This document shows, in pieces, positions 32,128-40,379 of a DNA stretch of 64,000 nucleotides. The stretch covers positions 2,604,001-2,668,000 of the forward strand of contig NZ_CP011526.1 in assembly GCF_001027105.1 (NCBI RefSeq), written 5' to 3'. The DNA is from Staphylococcus aureus. GTDB taxonomy: Bacteria > Bacillota > Bacilli > Staphylococcales > Staphylococcaceae. Each line of letters begins with the position of its first letter. Positions within the stretch are counted from its first letter, which is position 1. The notes beneath the pieces were generated by a model that did no database searches, had not been told where the DNA came from, and was given only the letters and a program-made list of their open reading frames with translations. The position numbers and the translations under genes were made by a program.

Positions 32128-32814
32128 TTAGCTATTCTCGCCCTCACGTACTCTATCAATAATATTTTGTATTTGTTCACGTTTTTCATATTCATTTTCT
32201 ACAAAATAAACTAACGGTTCATCTTTGATAGTAACCCAAGGTACAAGTACATCAAAATCTAATTCTTTAACCATCTCTAAACTTTGAATAGATTTTTCTC
32301 TATCACTTGAACCTAATATAACTGTACGCCATCTCTTCCCTTCAAAACATATAAAATCTCCAGTAAATAAGTAACGGTGATGACCATCATCCCATAAAAA
32401 TAGTGTCGTCCCTGGTGTATGTCCAGGCGCGGGAATAACTTCTAAATCCTTATCCAACATTACACGATTACTAAATTGTTTTTGAACAGAAATCTTATGT
32501 TTCAGTGCAGCCACATCATTTTCATGTATAAAGTAAGGGGCTTCAACTTGATTAGAACCTCCTATAGATTCATGATCATGATTCATCAATACTTTTGAAA
32601 CACCACCTAATGATGCAATGTCTTGTTGGGAGTCACCTAAGTGTCCGGAATGATAGATAACAATATTACCTGTTTCACGTTTTAAAATAAAAGATTTAAA
32701 TAGAAATCGATTATCAAAAGGCAGTTCCGAAGTAGGTGTCGCATATAAGTTTTTTGTGATGGATTCTAAACTGTCATGTAATTTGGACTGTTTATTTTTA
32801 AATTGATTAGTCAT
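32128..32814 (-). CDS. Metallo-beta-lactamase-fold hydrolase
   Basis: 228 aa. MBL motif variant NHDHE (about residues 78-82), the metal His in PAPGHTPGTTLFLW and the bridging Asp in LFTGDFICFEG. The first motif is HxHxxx-like but shortened (NHDHESIGG), so the metal site may differ from a classical HxHxDH. No signal peptide. Single gene between gbsR and cudT; whether it takes part in choline metabolism is unknown. Confidence 0.82.
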   Translation of the reverse strand: MTNQFKNKQSKLHDSLESITKNLYATPTSELPFDNRFLFKSFILKRETGNIVIYHSGHLGDSQQDIASLGGVSKVLMNHDHESIGGSNQVEAPYFIHENDVAALKHKISVQKQFSNRVMLDKDLEVIPAPGHTPGTTLFLWDDGHHRYLFTGDFICFEGKRWRTVILGSSDREKSIQSLEMVKELDFDVLVPWVTIKDEPLVYFVENEYEKREQIQNIIDRVREGENS

Positions 32815-33020
32815 TTTATTTCATCCTTCGATTAATTTGAATTGTACATACGCAGTACCCTTTATTTAATTTAATAATCAATGAGAGTCTTTCAAACTTC
32901 GATTTAGAATATGCTTCATACAATAAATAAGTACTTGGAGCACTAAAAAATTAAATCTTTTAGTACAACATTAATGAAAACCTAAAAGTTCATCCTACAA
33001 TGCTACTAAAAAAAGGGGAA

Positions 33021-33069
33021 TGGAACAGAAATGATATTTTCACAAAATTCATTTCGTCGTCCCAGACCC
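33021..33069. repeat. Intergenic hairpin repeat, copy 2
   Basis: Contains GGAACAGAAATGATATTTTC and ATTTCGTCGTCCCA, closely matching the copy at 3780-3830 in the same orientation. Nine bp past the cudT stop, so it may double as its transcription end. Confidence 0.7.
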
Positions 33070-33077
33070 GCTTTGAA

Positions 33078-34700
33078 TTATAAATTATCGTCTTGTTCTT
33101 CTTCTGATACTTGAACGATTCGCAATGAACGACGTTCAACTTCTTTTAATTTTTCAGCACGCGTTTCAAGTTTAATTCTATCGCGCCCTAAAATGATTAA
33201 AAATGATATCATCATGAAAATAAAAATAACAATTAATGGCACACTTGCCAGTATTGAAGCAGTTTTCAATACTTCTAATGCACGTTCACCACCAACTAGC
33301 ATCAATGAAAATGGCAATAAGCACAATGCAAATGCCCAGAATAAACGATTGGCACGTAATGGTTCGCCTACCACTTTTTTCTGAGATGCTGCCGCTAAAA
33401 TATATGAACCCGAATCAAATGTTGTTGCTAAGAATAAGAAAGCAGATACTAAGAATAGTACAATCATCAATGATGGGAATGGTAAATGATGCACCACTTC
33501 AATAATGGTTGCCTCTGTACCATGTGTATTTAAATATTGTGTTACATTAAACTGTCCAGAAATTTGTAAATACACAGCATAGTTACCAAAAATACCAAAG
33601 AATAATACGCATCCAAGCGTTCCATAAATAATTGTTCCTAGCACGACTTCTTTAAGGCGTCGACCTTTTGAAATTCTAGCGATAAATAAACCGATAAATG
33701 GCGCATATACTAACCACCATGACCAGTAGAATATTGTCCAGTCTTGTGGGAAATTCGTTTCTTTTCGACCTTTAATACCACCGAATGGTTCTAACCATGT
33801 TGCCATATGAAAGAAATCTCTCAACATATTTCCGAACCCTGTCACTGTCGTTTCCATAATAAAAACAGTCGGTCCAATAATAAATATAAAGGCTAAAAGT
33901 ACAAAGGATAGCCAAACGTTGATATCACTTAACTTTTGAATACCTTTTTTCAATCCTGTATATGAACTAATGGCAAATATAACCGTGATTGTTAATAAAA
34001 TGGCCGAACGTAAAATCATATTTTTACCATCTAAACCAGTTAATCTTTCTATGCCTGCAGAAATTAATGGCACACCTAACGCTAGTGATGTTGCCGCACC
34101 ACCTAGCAATCCAAAGATAAATAAGATATCTACAACTTTACCTACAAATTTATCTGTTTGACCTTTTAAAATCGGACGACAAGCTTGACTAATTTTATAC
34201 ACCGGTTGTTTTTTAACAAATACTAAATAACCAATTGGTAATGCTGGTAGAACATAAATAGCCCAAGCAATTGGCCCCCAGTGGAACATACCATATTGCG
34301 TCGCATATTGGAGTGCTTCATCACTCATACTTTTCGCGCCATTTGGTGGAACTTGATAGTAAAAAGCCCATTCAATAACGCCCCAGTATAAAATATCAGA
34401 GCCTATGCCTGCACAAAACAGCATTGCCGCCCATGTAAATGTATTAAATTCTGGTTTATCACTTGCTTTACCAAGTGTGACATTACCATATTTACCAAAT
34501 GCGATATACATTACAAAGCAAAAAATCGCCAGCCCCATAAATAAATATATCGAACCAATTGAATCAGAAATGGCACTATTAATACCAGTGATGATATCTT
34601 CACTTGCTTTTGGAAAAGCCATCATAGGTATAACTGCAAAAAGAAGTACAGCTACTGTCCCTATAAAGGTCGTCCAGTCCATAACTTTCTCTTTTTTCAA
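33078..34700 (-). CDS. cudT: BCCT-family choline transporter
   Basis: 540 aa, 12 membrane segments. The BCCT signature is clear in TM8 (DWTIFYWSWWLVYAPFIGLF, followed by ISKGR) and the glycine-rich TM3 stretch is present (CAGIGSDILYWG). It imports choline with sodium or proton motive force for conversion by BetA and BetB. Sites resembling the betB operator lie upstream. Monocistronic on the minus strand. Confidence 0.95.
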   Translation of the reverse strand: MKKEKVMDWTTFIGTVAVLLFAVIPMMAFPKASEDIITGINSAISDSIGSIYLFMGLAIFCFVMYIAFGKYGNVTLGKASDKPEFNTFTWAAMLFCAGIGSDILYWGVIEWAFYYQVPPNGAKSMSDEALQYATQYGMFHWGPIAWAIYVLPALPIGYLVFVKKQPVYKISQACRPILKGQTDKFVGKVVDILFIFGLLGGAATSLALGVPLISAGIERLTGLDGKNMILRSAILLTITVIFAISSYTGLKKGIQKLSDINVWLSFVLLAFIFIIGPTVFIMETTVTGFGNMLRDFFHMATWLEPFGGIKGRKETNFPQDWTIFYWSWWLVYAPFIGLFIARISKGRRLKEVVLGTIIYGTLGCVLFFGIFGNYAVYLQISGQFNVTQYLNTHGTEATIIEVVHHLPFPSLMIVLFLVSAFLFLATTFDSGSYILAAASQKKVVGEPLRANRLFWAFALCLLPFSLMLVGGERALEVLKTASILASVPLIVIFIFMMISFLIILGRDRIKLETRAEKLKEVERRSLRIVQVSEEEQDDNL

Positions 34701-34913
34701 TTGTGCTCCCCCTAATTATTAATTTTATGAATCCTGTTTCGATTTATCTCAAAATGTAATAATTATATTGATTCACAAAATTGACAATAACTAACATTTA
34801 ATAATAATGCAAATTTCATACAATTTGAAACTTGGCAATTATTGAATATTTATATAATTTTTCCCGTAATAAACAAAACCTTAATAGCGCTAAAATAACA
34901 GTGTTAAGTTACG

Positions 34914-34932
34914 ATTTAACGAATTTAACAAA
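34914..34932. promoter_or_regulatory. GbsR/CudC operator-like element upstream of cudT
   Basis: ATTTAACGAATTTAACAAA matches 18 of 19 bases of 31157-31175 in the betB upstream region. Located about 215 bp upstream of cudT. Confidence 0.5.
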
Positions 34933-35175
34933 TTTTACTAGAATGGCATTTAAGAATATTTATACGTTATTAACGAATATTTATTTATTGTAAAACGCTA
35001 CCAAAAAGTTAGACTTCCTTCCCACTAAAATACCACTTTTCTCTTTCAACTTTTTTAAAAAACGGATATGCAACTTTTAGTATTGGTATCAAAATGATTG
35101 TTAGGTCATATTCTATCAATATATTTTTATAAAGAATTGCTTTTATTAACTTTCAATTATGTACCTAACCTAAAA

Positions 35176-35209
35176 AGAAGCCAAGGCAACGAATGTTACC
35201 TTGACTTCT
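35176..35209 (-). terminator. Intrinsic terminator of nrdDG
   Basis: Arms AGAAGCCAAGGCAAC and GTTACCTTGACTTCT with TTTTTAGG following on the minus strand. Confidence 0.85.
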
Positions 35210-35218
35210 AATACATAT

Positions 35219-35755
35219 TCAACTAACTATATATTCAATCATACGCGCATGCGAGAGTGATTGTTGTACATCTATAATGCGTTGATTTAAAGAACCTTTA
35301 TATGGTAAATCAGGTTTGAATAAGTGTTGTATAAATAGACCATCTACTAAAACGTCAATGTATGATAATAACTCTCGACGTTCTGTACAATCATTTGCTA
35401 AATATTCATATAAAAATCCAGTCCATACCCAAATTGTCTTTGTATTTCCAAAACGTGCTCGAAATGCTTTGACAAGATTTAATGTAATATCCAAATTACA
35501 AAATGGTTCGCCACCTAATAGACTTAGCCCAGATATATAATCATGATCGCAATCATCTAATATTTCTGCTAATATTTCATCAGTGTATTTCTCGCCATAT
35601 CTGAACTTTTGTGAGGCTTTGTTATAACATCCAACACAATTAAATGGACATCCTGATACATAAACACTGCATCTTACTCCTTCACCGTCAACAAAGCTAT
35701 TTGATTCTATTTTAGCAATATAACCTTGTCCTTGTTTAATGTCTAAAAGTATCAT
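35219..35755 (-). CDS. nrdG: Anaerobic ribonucleoside-triphosphate reductase activating protein
   Basis: 178 aa. Radical SAM enzyme that installs the glycyl radical on NrdD. The CxxxCxxC cluster motif is CPFNCVGC (about residues 36-43) and GGEPF follows as the SAM-binding GGE motif. It overlaps the end of nrdD by 4 nt and is its translationally coupled partner. Confidence 0.96.
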   Translation of the reverse strand: MILLDIKQGQGYIAKIESNSFVDGEGVRCSVYVSGCPFNCVGCYNKASQKFRYGEKYTDEILAEILDDCDHDYISGLSLLGGEPFCNLDITLNLVKAFRARFGNTKTIWVWTGFLYEYLANDCTERRELLSYIDVLVDGLFIQHLFKPDLPYKGSLNQRIIDVQQSLSHARMIEYIVS

Positions 35756-37602
35756 TCTTTAGGCGCTTTCATATGTTTTACTCGTGCGCAAATTTCTTTA
35801 TGACGGCCTTTAATTACTGGACGTTGAACTGGATTGCCTAGGTAACCACATGTTCGTTTAACGACATCAACTGTTTTAGGATTATCATTGCCACAGTTCG
35901 GGCATTTAAATCCTTTTTCAGTTGCTTCAAAATCTCCATCGTAATCACATTCATAACAATGATCAATCGGAATATTTGTACCTAAGTAACCAACTTTGTC
36001 ATAAGAGTAGTCCCATACCGCTTCTAGTGCTTTCAAATTGTGTTGCAATTTCGGATACTCACAATAGTGAATGAAACCACCACTCGCATAATAAGGATAA
36101 TCTTTTTCAAAATCTAACTTTTCAAAAGGTGTAACATCTTTACGTACATCATAATGGAAAGAGTTTTGATAATATCCTTTATCTGTAATGTCTTTAATAT
36201 CTCCAAATCTCTCTTGGTCTAAACGACAAAAACGATCCGTTAGCGATTCACTCGGCGTACTGTAAATACTGAACCAAATGTCATATAATTCTGTCCATTT
36301 CGTTTGATAACGTTTCATTTCTTTAAGAATTTCAAGCGTAAATGCTTTTGCTTCTTGAGATGTTTCCCAGTCTGGACCATAGAAAACAGTAGCTGTTTCA
36401 TACAACCCTATATAGCCCATTGAAATCGTTGCACGTTTATTTTTAAATAACTCAGCAACATCATCTGTTTCTTTTAATTTATAGTTAAATGCGCCACTTT
36501 TATATAAAATCGGTGCGTTATTCGGTACAGCATCTTTCAAACGATTTATACGATAAAGTAATGCATCATGTAACACATCGATACGTTCATAAAAGATTTC
36601 CCAGAATTTCGTCATATTACCGGCAGATTCTAATGCCATTCTAGGTAAATTAAGTGTAACAACACCAAGATTACAACGACCATTATTTTCAAAATGACCT
36701 TCCGCATCTTTCCAACTTGGTAAAAATGAACGACAACCCATTGGCGCTTTGAAATCACCTAATATTTCTACGAGTTTGTCATAATTTAAAATATCTGGAT
36801 ACATACGTTTCGTTGAACACTTTAATGCTAGTTGTTTAATGTCATAGTTCGGATCTTGCGGACTAAAGTTGGTTCCTTTTTTAATTGAAAATACAAGTTT
36901 CGGGAAAATCGCTGTCGTGCGGTCTTTTCCTAAGCCTTTGATACGAGTATTTAAGATAGCTTGTTGAATTTTGCGACTTAAATGATCTGTACCTAAGCCG
37001 AATCCTAATGTTACAAAAGGTGTCTGTCCATTAGATGTATATAAGGTATTAATTTCATATTCTAAACTTTCAATCGCATCATTGATGTCTTTAGTGACTT
37101 GTTGATCAACATAACGATCAATTTCAGATTCTTTGACAAATTGCTTTGCGATATTCCTATGTTGTTCTTCATTATGTCGTGCATATGTACTAAGTAATTC
37201 GTCAACGCGGTCAACCGTACAGCCACCATATTGACTGCTAGAAACATTGGCTATAATTTGTACAAGCTGCGCTGATGCAGTTTGTATTGATTTTGGTGAA
37301 GTTACATTCGCGTTGCCTATTTCAAATCCATTATGTAGCATATTTTTAGCATCTATTAAACAACAGTTAGTTAACGGTTGGAATGGATGATAATCTAAGT
37401 CGTGAAAATGTATGTCCCCTCTTTGATGTGCATCTGCAACGTGCTTTGGTAATAAATGATTTAATGCGTAAGATTTAGAAACGATACCTGCTGTTAAATC
37501 TCTCATTGTTGAAAATGTATCACTATCTTTGTTAGCATTTTCGTTAACAATAGCAGGATCTTTAGAAATCAAACCCGTTAATGCTTCTTCGATTTGATTC
37601 AT
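35752..37602 (-). CDS. nrdD: Anaerobic ribonucleoside-triphosphate reductase (class III)
   Basis: 616 aa. Reduces NTPs to dNTPs without oxygen. The glycyl radical site is in RTCGYLGN near the C-terminus, and the structural zinc site is CYECDYDG plus CPNCG. The N-terminal part is shorter than in enzymes with a full ATP cone: I see no cone in the first 50 residues. RBS GAAGAAGGGG before ATG at 37602. First gene of nrdDG; NrdR-box-like palindromes lie upstream. Confidence 0.96.
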   Translation of the reverse strand: MNQIEEALTGLISKDPAIVNENANKDSDTFSTMRDLTAGIVSKSYALNHLLPKHVADAHQRGDIHFHDLDYHPFQPLTNCCLIDAKNMLHNGFEIGNANVTSPKSIQTASAQLVQIIANVSSSQYGGCTVDRVDELLSTYARHNEEQHRNIAKQFVKESEIDRYVDQQVTKDINDAIESLEYEINTLYTSNGQTPFVTLGFGLGTDHLSRKIQQAILNTRIKGLGKDRTTAIFPKLVFSIKKGTNFSPQDPNYDIKQLALKCSTKRMYPDILNYDKLVEILGDFKAPMGCRSFLPSWKDAEGHFENNGRCNLGVVTLNLPRMALESAGNMTKFWEIFYERIDVLHDALLYRINRLKDAVPNNAPILYKSGAFNYKLKETDDVAELFKNKRATISMGYIGLYETATVFYGPDWETSQEAKAFTLEILKEMKRYQTKWTELYDIWFSIYSTPSESLTDRFCRLDQERFGDIKDITDKGYYQNSFHYDVRKDVTPFEKLDFEKDYPYYASGGFIHYCEYPKLQHNLKALEAVWDYSYDKVGYLGTNIPIDHCYECDYDGDFEATEKGFKCPNCGNDNPKTVDVVKRTCGYLGNPVQRPVIKGRHKEICARVKHMKAPKE

Positions 37603-37613
37603 TTTACCCCTTC

Positions 37614-37662
37614 TTCCTATATATTGTGTCTACTCATTACGTTATACCACTATATATAGTAT
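37614..37662. promoter_or_regulatory. Candidate pair of NrdR boxes upstream of nrdD
   Basis: Two TATATAT-cored elements, TTCCTATATATTGTGT (37614-37629) and CCACTATATATAGTAT (37647-37662). The second matches the NrdR consensus ACACTATATATAGTGT at 14 of 16 positions. They are 33 bp apart, about three helical turns. Confidence 0.5.
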
Positions 37663-37848
37663 TTTCAAATTTTTATTAGTCTGTTAACTAAAACGTCACA
37701 AAGTTATTAACATTTAGTGAAATTCATATTTCTACACAATTATTTCATTAATTTTTAAAATTGTTTAAAGATTCGTCCGTCATTTCGACATGTTTATGCA
37801 ACTATTATTTCATTTTGCAACGTGACCATAGTTTCTATTTTTTCATAC

Positions 37849-39219
37849 TTAAATCGTCACAATGCCCATCAACATTGCAATTACTAACATAACGATAGCG
37901 AATCCCCAAATCCAAAAGAATGCATACTTAATATACGTGCCCATGTTTGCCTCTGCTAAACCAATTGCCAACCATAAGGCTGGTGAAAATGGGCTGACAA
38001 ATGTACCTATAATATTCCCTATGACCATTGAATAAGCTGTTGATACAGACGGTACACCAAATTGCCCTGCTGTTTGTTCGACAATCGGTAACACAGCAAA
38101 ATAATAAGCGTCTGTGCTAGTTAGTAAATCTAATGGTACGCCAAGTAAACCTACAATAATATGCAAGTATGGTCCTACTTCTGCAGGAATCACTTTGATT
38201 AAATTGGTCGCAATCGCTTTAAGCATACCGGTTTCATTTAGTACACCTAAAAACATACCTGCTGCAATAATCACTGCAGCCATCATTAATGCATTCGGCG
38301 CATGCGCTCTTAATCGTTCCATTTGTTCATCCACTGATTTAAAATTAATAACAAGTGCCAACGAAACACCTATCATGAATGCAAATTCAGGTGGCGCAAT
38401 ATTTATTAACATCGATAGAATAACAGCTAAAGTTAAAGCTGTATTCACCCATTTTATCCATGATTTTGTTCTTGCACGTCCTTTTACAGGAAACCTTACA
38501 TCTTGATCTCGTTCATATACTTCAACTAATTTATGTACATCTATATCTTGTGTTTGCGGTAATTCATTTCTCTCTATTGCTTTTTTGATACGTTTCTGTT
38601 CTTTAAATCCAAGATATACCGCAAACAACATAACAAGAATGAAACCTATTATTTGAATAGGTATTAATCCATACCATAATTCATTGACACTTTTGGCTTT
38701 TAACACTGCAGCTACACGAGCCATTGGACCTCCCCAAGGTACCATGTTCATAATCGCCGCGCTTAATGCTAATAGTAAAATCAATAAATATTTATTCATA
38801 TTTAACGCTTTATATAAAGGTAATAATGCAGGAATAGAAAGCAAAAATGTTACCGCACCGGCCCCATCTAATTGGGCTATTGTGCCAATTAAAGCTGTCA
38901 TTGCACAGACAATGACGACATTGCCTCGTGTCATTAATATTAAGCGTTTGACAAGCGGCTTGAATAAACCACTATCGTTCATGATGCCAAAGAAAATAAT
39001 GGCAAAGATAAACATAATAACAACGTTGATGACTTGATCTAACCCTTTAGCAAAAAATCCAACCAAATCTGTCACACTATATCCTAAAATCATTGCCCCT
39101 AAGCAAGGTATGATTGTCATACCTACAACTGGATTTATCTTTTTGGCAATGAGTAAACCTACAATTGAAATAATAATAATGAGCCCCATTACTGTTAACC
39201 ACATATTATCACTATTCAT
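37849..39219 (-). CDS. CitMHS-family citrate/metal transporter
   Basis: 456 aa, about 12 membrane segments with a hydrophilic loop near residues 225-255. The organisation and internal similarity (LDGAGAVTFLLSIPALLPLYKAL in the first half, TSTDAYYFAVLPI in the second) match the CitMHS family, which carries metal-citrate complexes with protons. The start ATG at 39219 follows GGAGGGAG. Substrate metal cannot be assigned. Resembles B. subtilis CitM/CitH; no citrate lyase genes are near. Confidence 0.85.
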   Translation of the reverse strand: MNSDNMWLTVMGLIIIISIVGLLIAKKINPVVGMTIIPCLGAMILGYSVTDLVGFFAKGLDQVINVVIMFIFAIIFFGIMNDSGLFKPLVKRLILMTRGNVVIVCAMTALIGTIAQLDGAGAVTFLLSIPALLPLYKALNMNKYLLILLLALSAAIMNMVPWGGPMARVAAVLKAKSVNELWYGLIPIQIIGFILVMLFAVYLGFKEQKRIKKAIERNELPQTQDIDVHKLVEVYERDQDVRFPVKGRARTKSWIKWVNTALTLAVILSMLINIAPPEFAFMIGVSLALVINFKSVDEQMERLRAHAPNALMMAAVIIAAGMFLGVLNETGMLKAIATNLIKVIPAEVGPYLHIIVGLLGVPLDLLTSTDAYYFAVLPIVEQTAGQFGVPSVSTAYSMVIGNIIGTFVSPFSPALWLAIGLAEANMGTYIKYAFFWIWGFAIVMLVIAMLMGIVTI

Positions 39220-39711
39220 ATTATTTTCTCCCTCCACTTTTAATACAATTTACATAATCCCCCTCTTTAACTTAAATATTATAATTAATATAATTTTTTA
39301 TATTTAAGTTATCTCATTTTATCAAAAAAATCTTTTTTGCGTAACTATCAATAGTGAAGTTTGATTTTCCTACTTGATAACATGGCATGACTAATCCTTG
39401 TATATCCTGTCCTGTATTTCATTTTGATCTATCATTTTTATTATTGCTTTCTATTGCACAAAAAATCTGGCTAAAGGTCGCTATGATAGTAACGACTTCA
39501 ACCAGATTTCAATTTATCCACCTATTTTATTAAGTTTGTTCTACGTATCTTTTTCTCTATTGTAATATTCATATTTAAAACGCATATCATTATCGCTTAA
39601 ATCCTTCATTATTAGACTATTCACAAAGCCGCCCATGTCTTAATTTCAATGATTAAGCGTTAAAGTTAAAATAAGAAGACTTACCTTAGACGGTTAGACG
39701 GTCCGCTATTA
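39220..39711. other. Intergenic region CitMHS transporter / cysG
   Basis: 492 bp containing the transporter promoter and the hairpin at 39463-39509. A short plus-strand open frame over 39110-39307 is a shadow of the transporter. Nothing else recognised. Confidence 0.5.
39463..39509 (-). terminator. Terminator-like hairpin downstream of cysG
   Basis: Arms AAATCTGG/CCAGATTT with inner GTCG/CGAC; TTTTTTG follows on the minus strand. It is 200 bp past the cysG stop. Confidence 0.65.
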
Positions 39712-40317
39712 TTATCTTACATCCAACCACGCTAAAAATTGAGCTTGTTTGTCATGATTTAAATATTCTTGTGACACAATTTGTGACAGTAACTGTTGCT
39801 TTTCGTTATATGTTATATCAAGTACTTTTATTTTCTGTCGGCAAGTATATAAAAAGTCGATATACGAACTGTATGATGGTGGATATAACGCCTCAAGCTC
39901 TGCCATAATTGATTTTGTCAACTTAGGACTCGCACCATCAGTTGATACACTGATAGTTAGCTTGTCGCGGTGTAGTGCACTTGGAAATACAACATTGCCA
40001 TTTGATGCATCTCCAACATTATTAAAAAGGGCATGCTCAGGTAAGGCTTTTTTTACCGCTTCATTGACACGTGGCTCATTGGTTGCTGCAATAACTAGAT
40101 ACGCGTCTACAATATCGCTTGGTTCAAATTCTTTTTCTTTCCATATGACGACACCGTTATCTACCATATTTTGAAGTTTTTCAGTGATTGTCGGACTGAT
40201 GACCGTCATATGTTCAACGTATTGATTTAATGTTTGTGCCCGACGACTTGCAACGACGCCTCCACCAACTATGACGACATTTTTATTTGTTAAATCTATC
40301 ATTAATGGCATATTCAT
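39712..40317 (-). CDS. cysG: Precorrin-2 dehydrogenase / sirohydrochlorin ferrochelatase (CysG N-terminal/Met8 type)
   Basis: 201 aa. NAD-binding motif VVIVGGGVVASRRAQTL and the conserved GDASNGNVVFPSALHR and SVSTDGASPKLTKSI stretches of CysG-B/Met8 proteins, which oxidise precorrin-2 and insert iron to make sirohaem. No uroporphyrinogen methyltransferase domain. ATG at 40317 is favoured (AAAGGATG upstream); ATG at 40329 would overlap that RBS. Follows the cysJ-like gene by 62 bp, likely co-transcribed. Sirohaem serves sulfite and nitrite reductases. Confidence 0.9.
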   Translation of the reverse strand: MNMPLMIDLTNKNVVIVGGGVVASRRAQTLNQYVEHMTVISPTITEKLQNMVDNGVVIWKEKEFEPSDIVDAYLVIAATNEPRVNEAVKKALPEHALFNNVGDASNGNVVFPSALHRDKLTISVSTDGASPKLTKSIMAELEALYPPSYSSYIDFLYTCRQKIKVLDITYNEKQQLLSQIVSQEYLNHDKQAQFLAWLDVR

Positions 40318-40379
40318 GTTGAGCAACATCCTTTATATCTTTTTACATCATTACACCTTAAAATATTTAACACCAATCG

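Larger units (their letters stand above)
34701..35218. other. Intergenic region cudT / nrdG
   Basis: 518 bp, AT-rich. Holds the cudT promoter with an operator-like element (34914-34932) and the nrdG terminator (35176-35209). No ORF supported. Confidence 0.55.
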
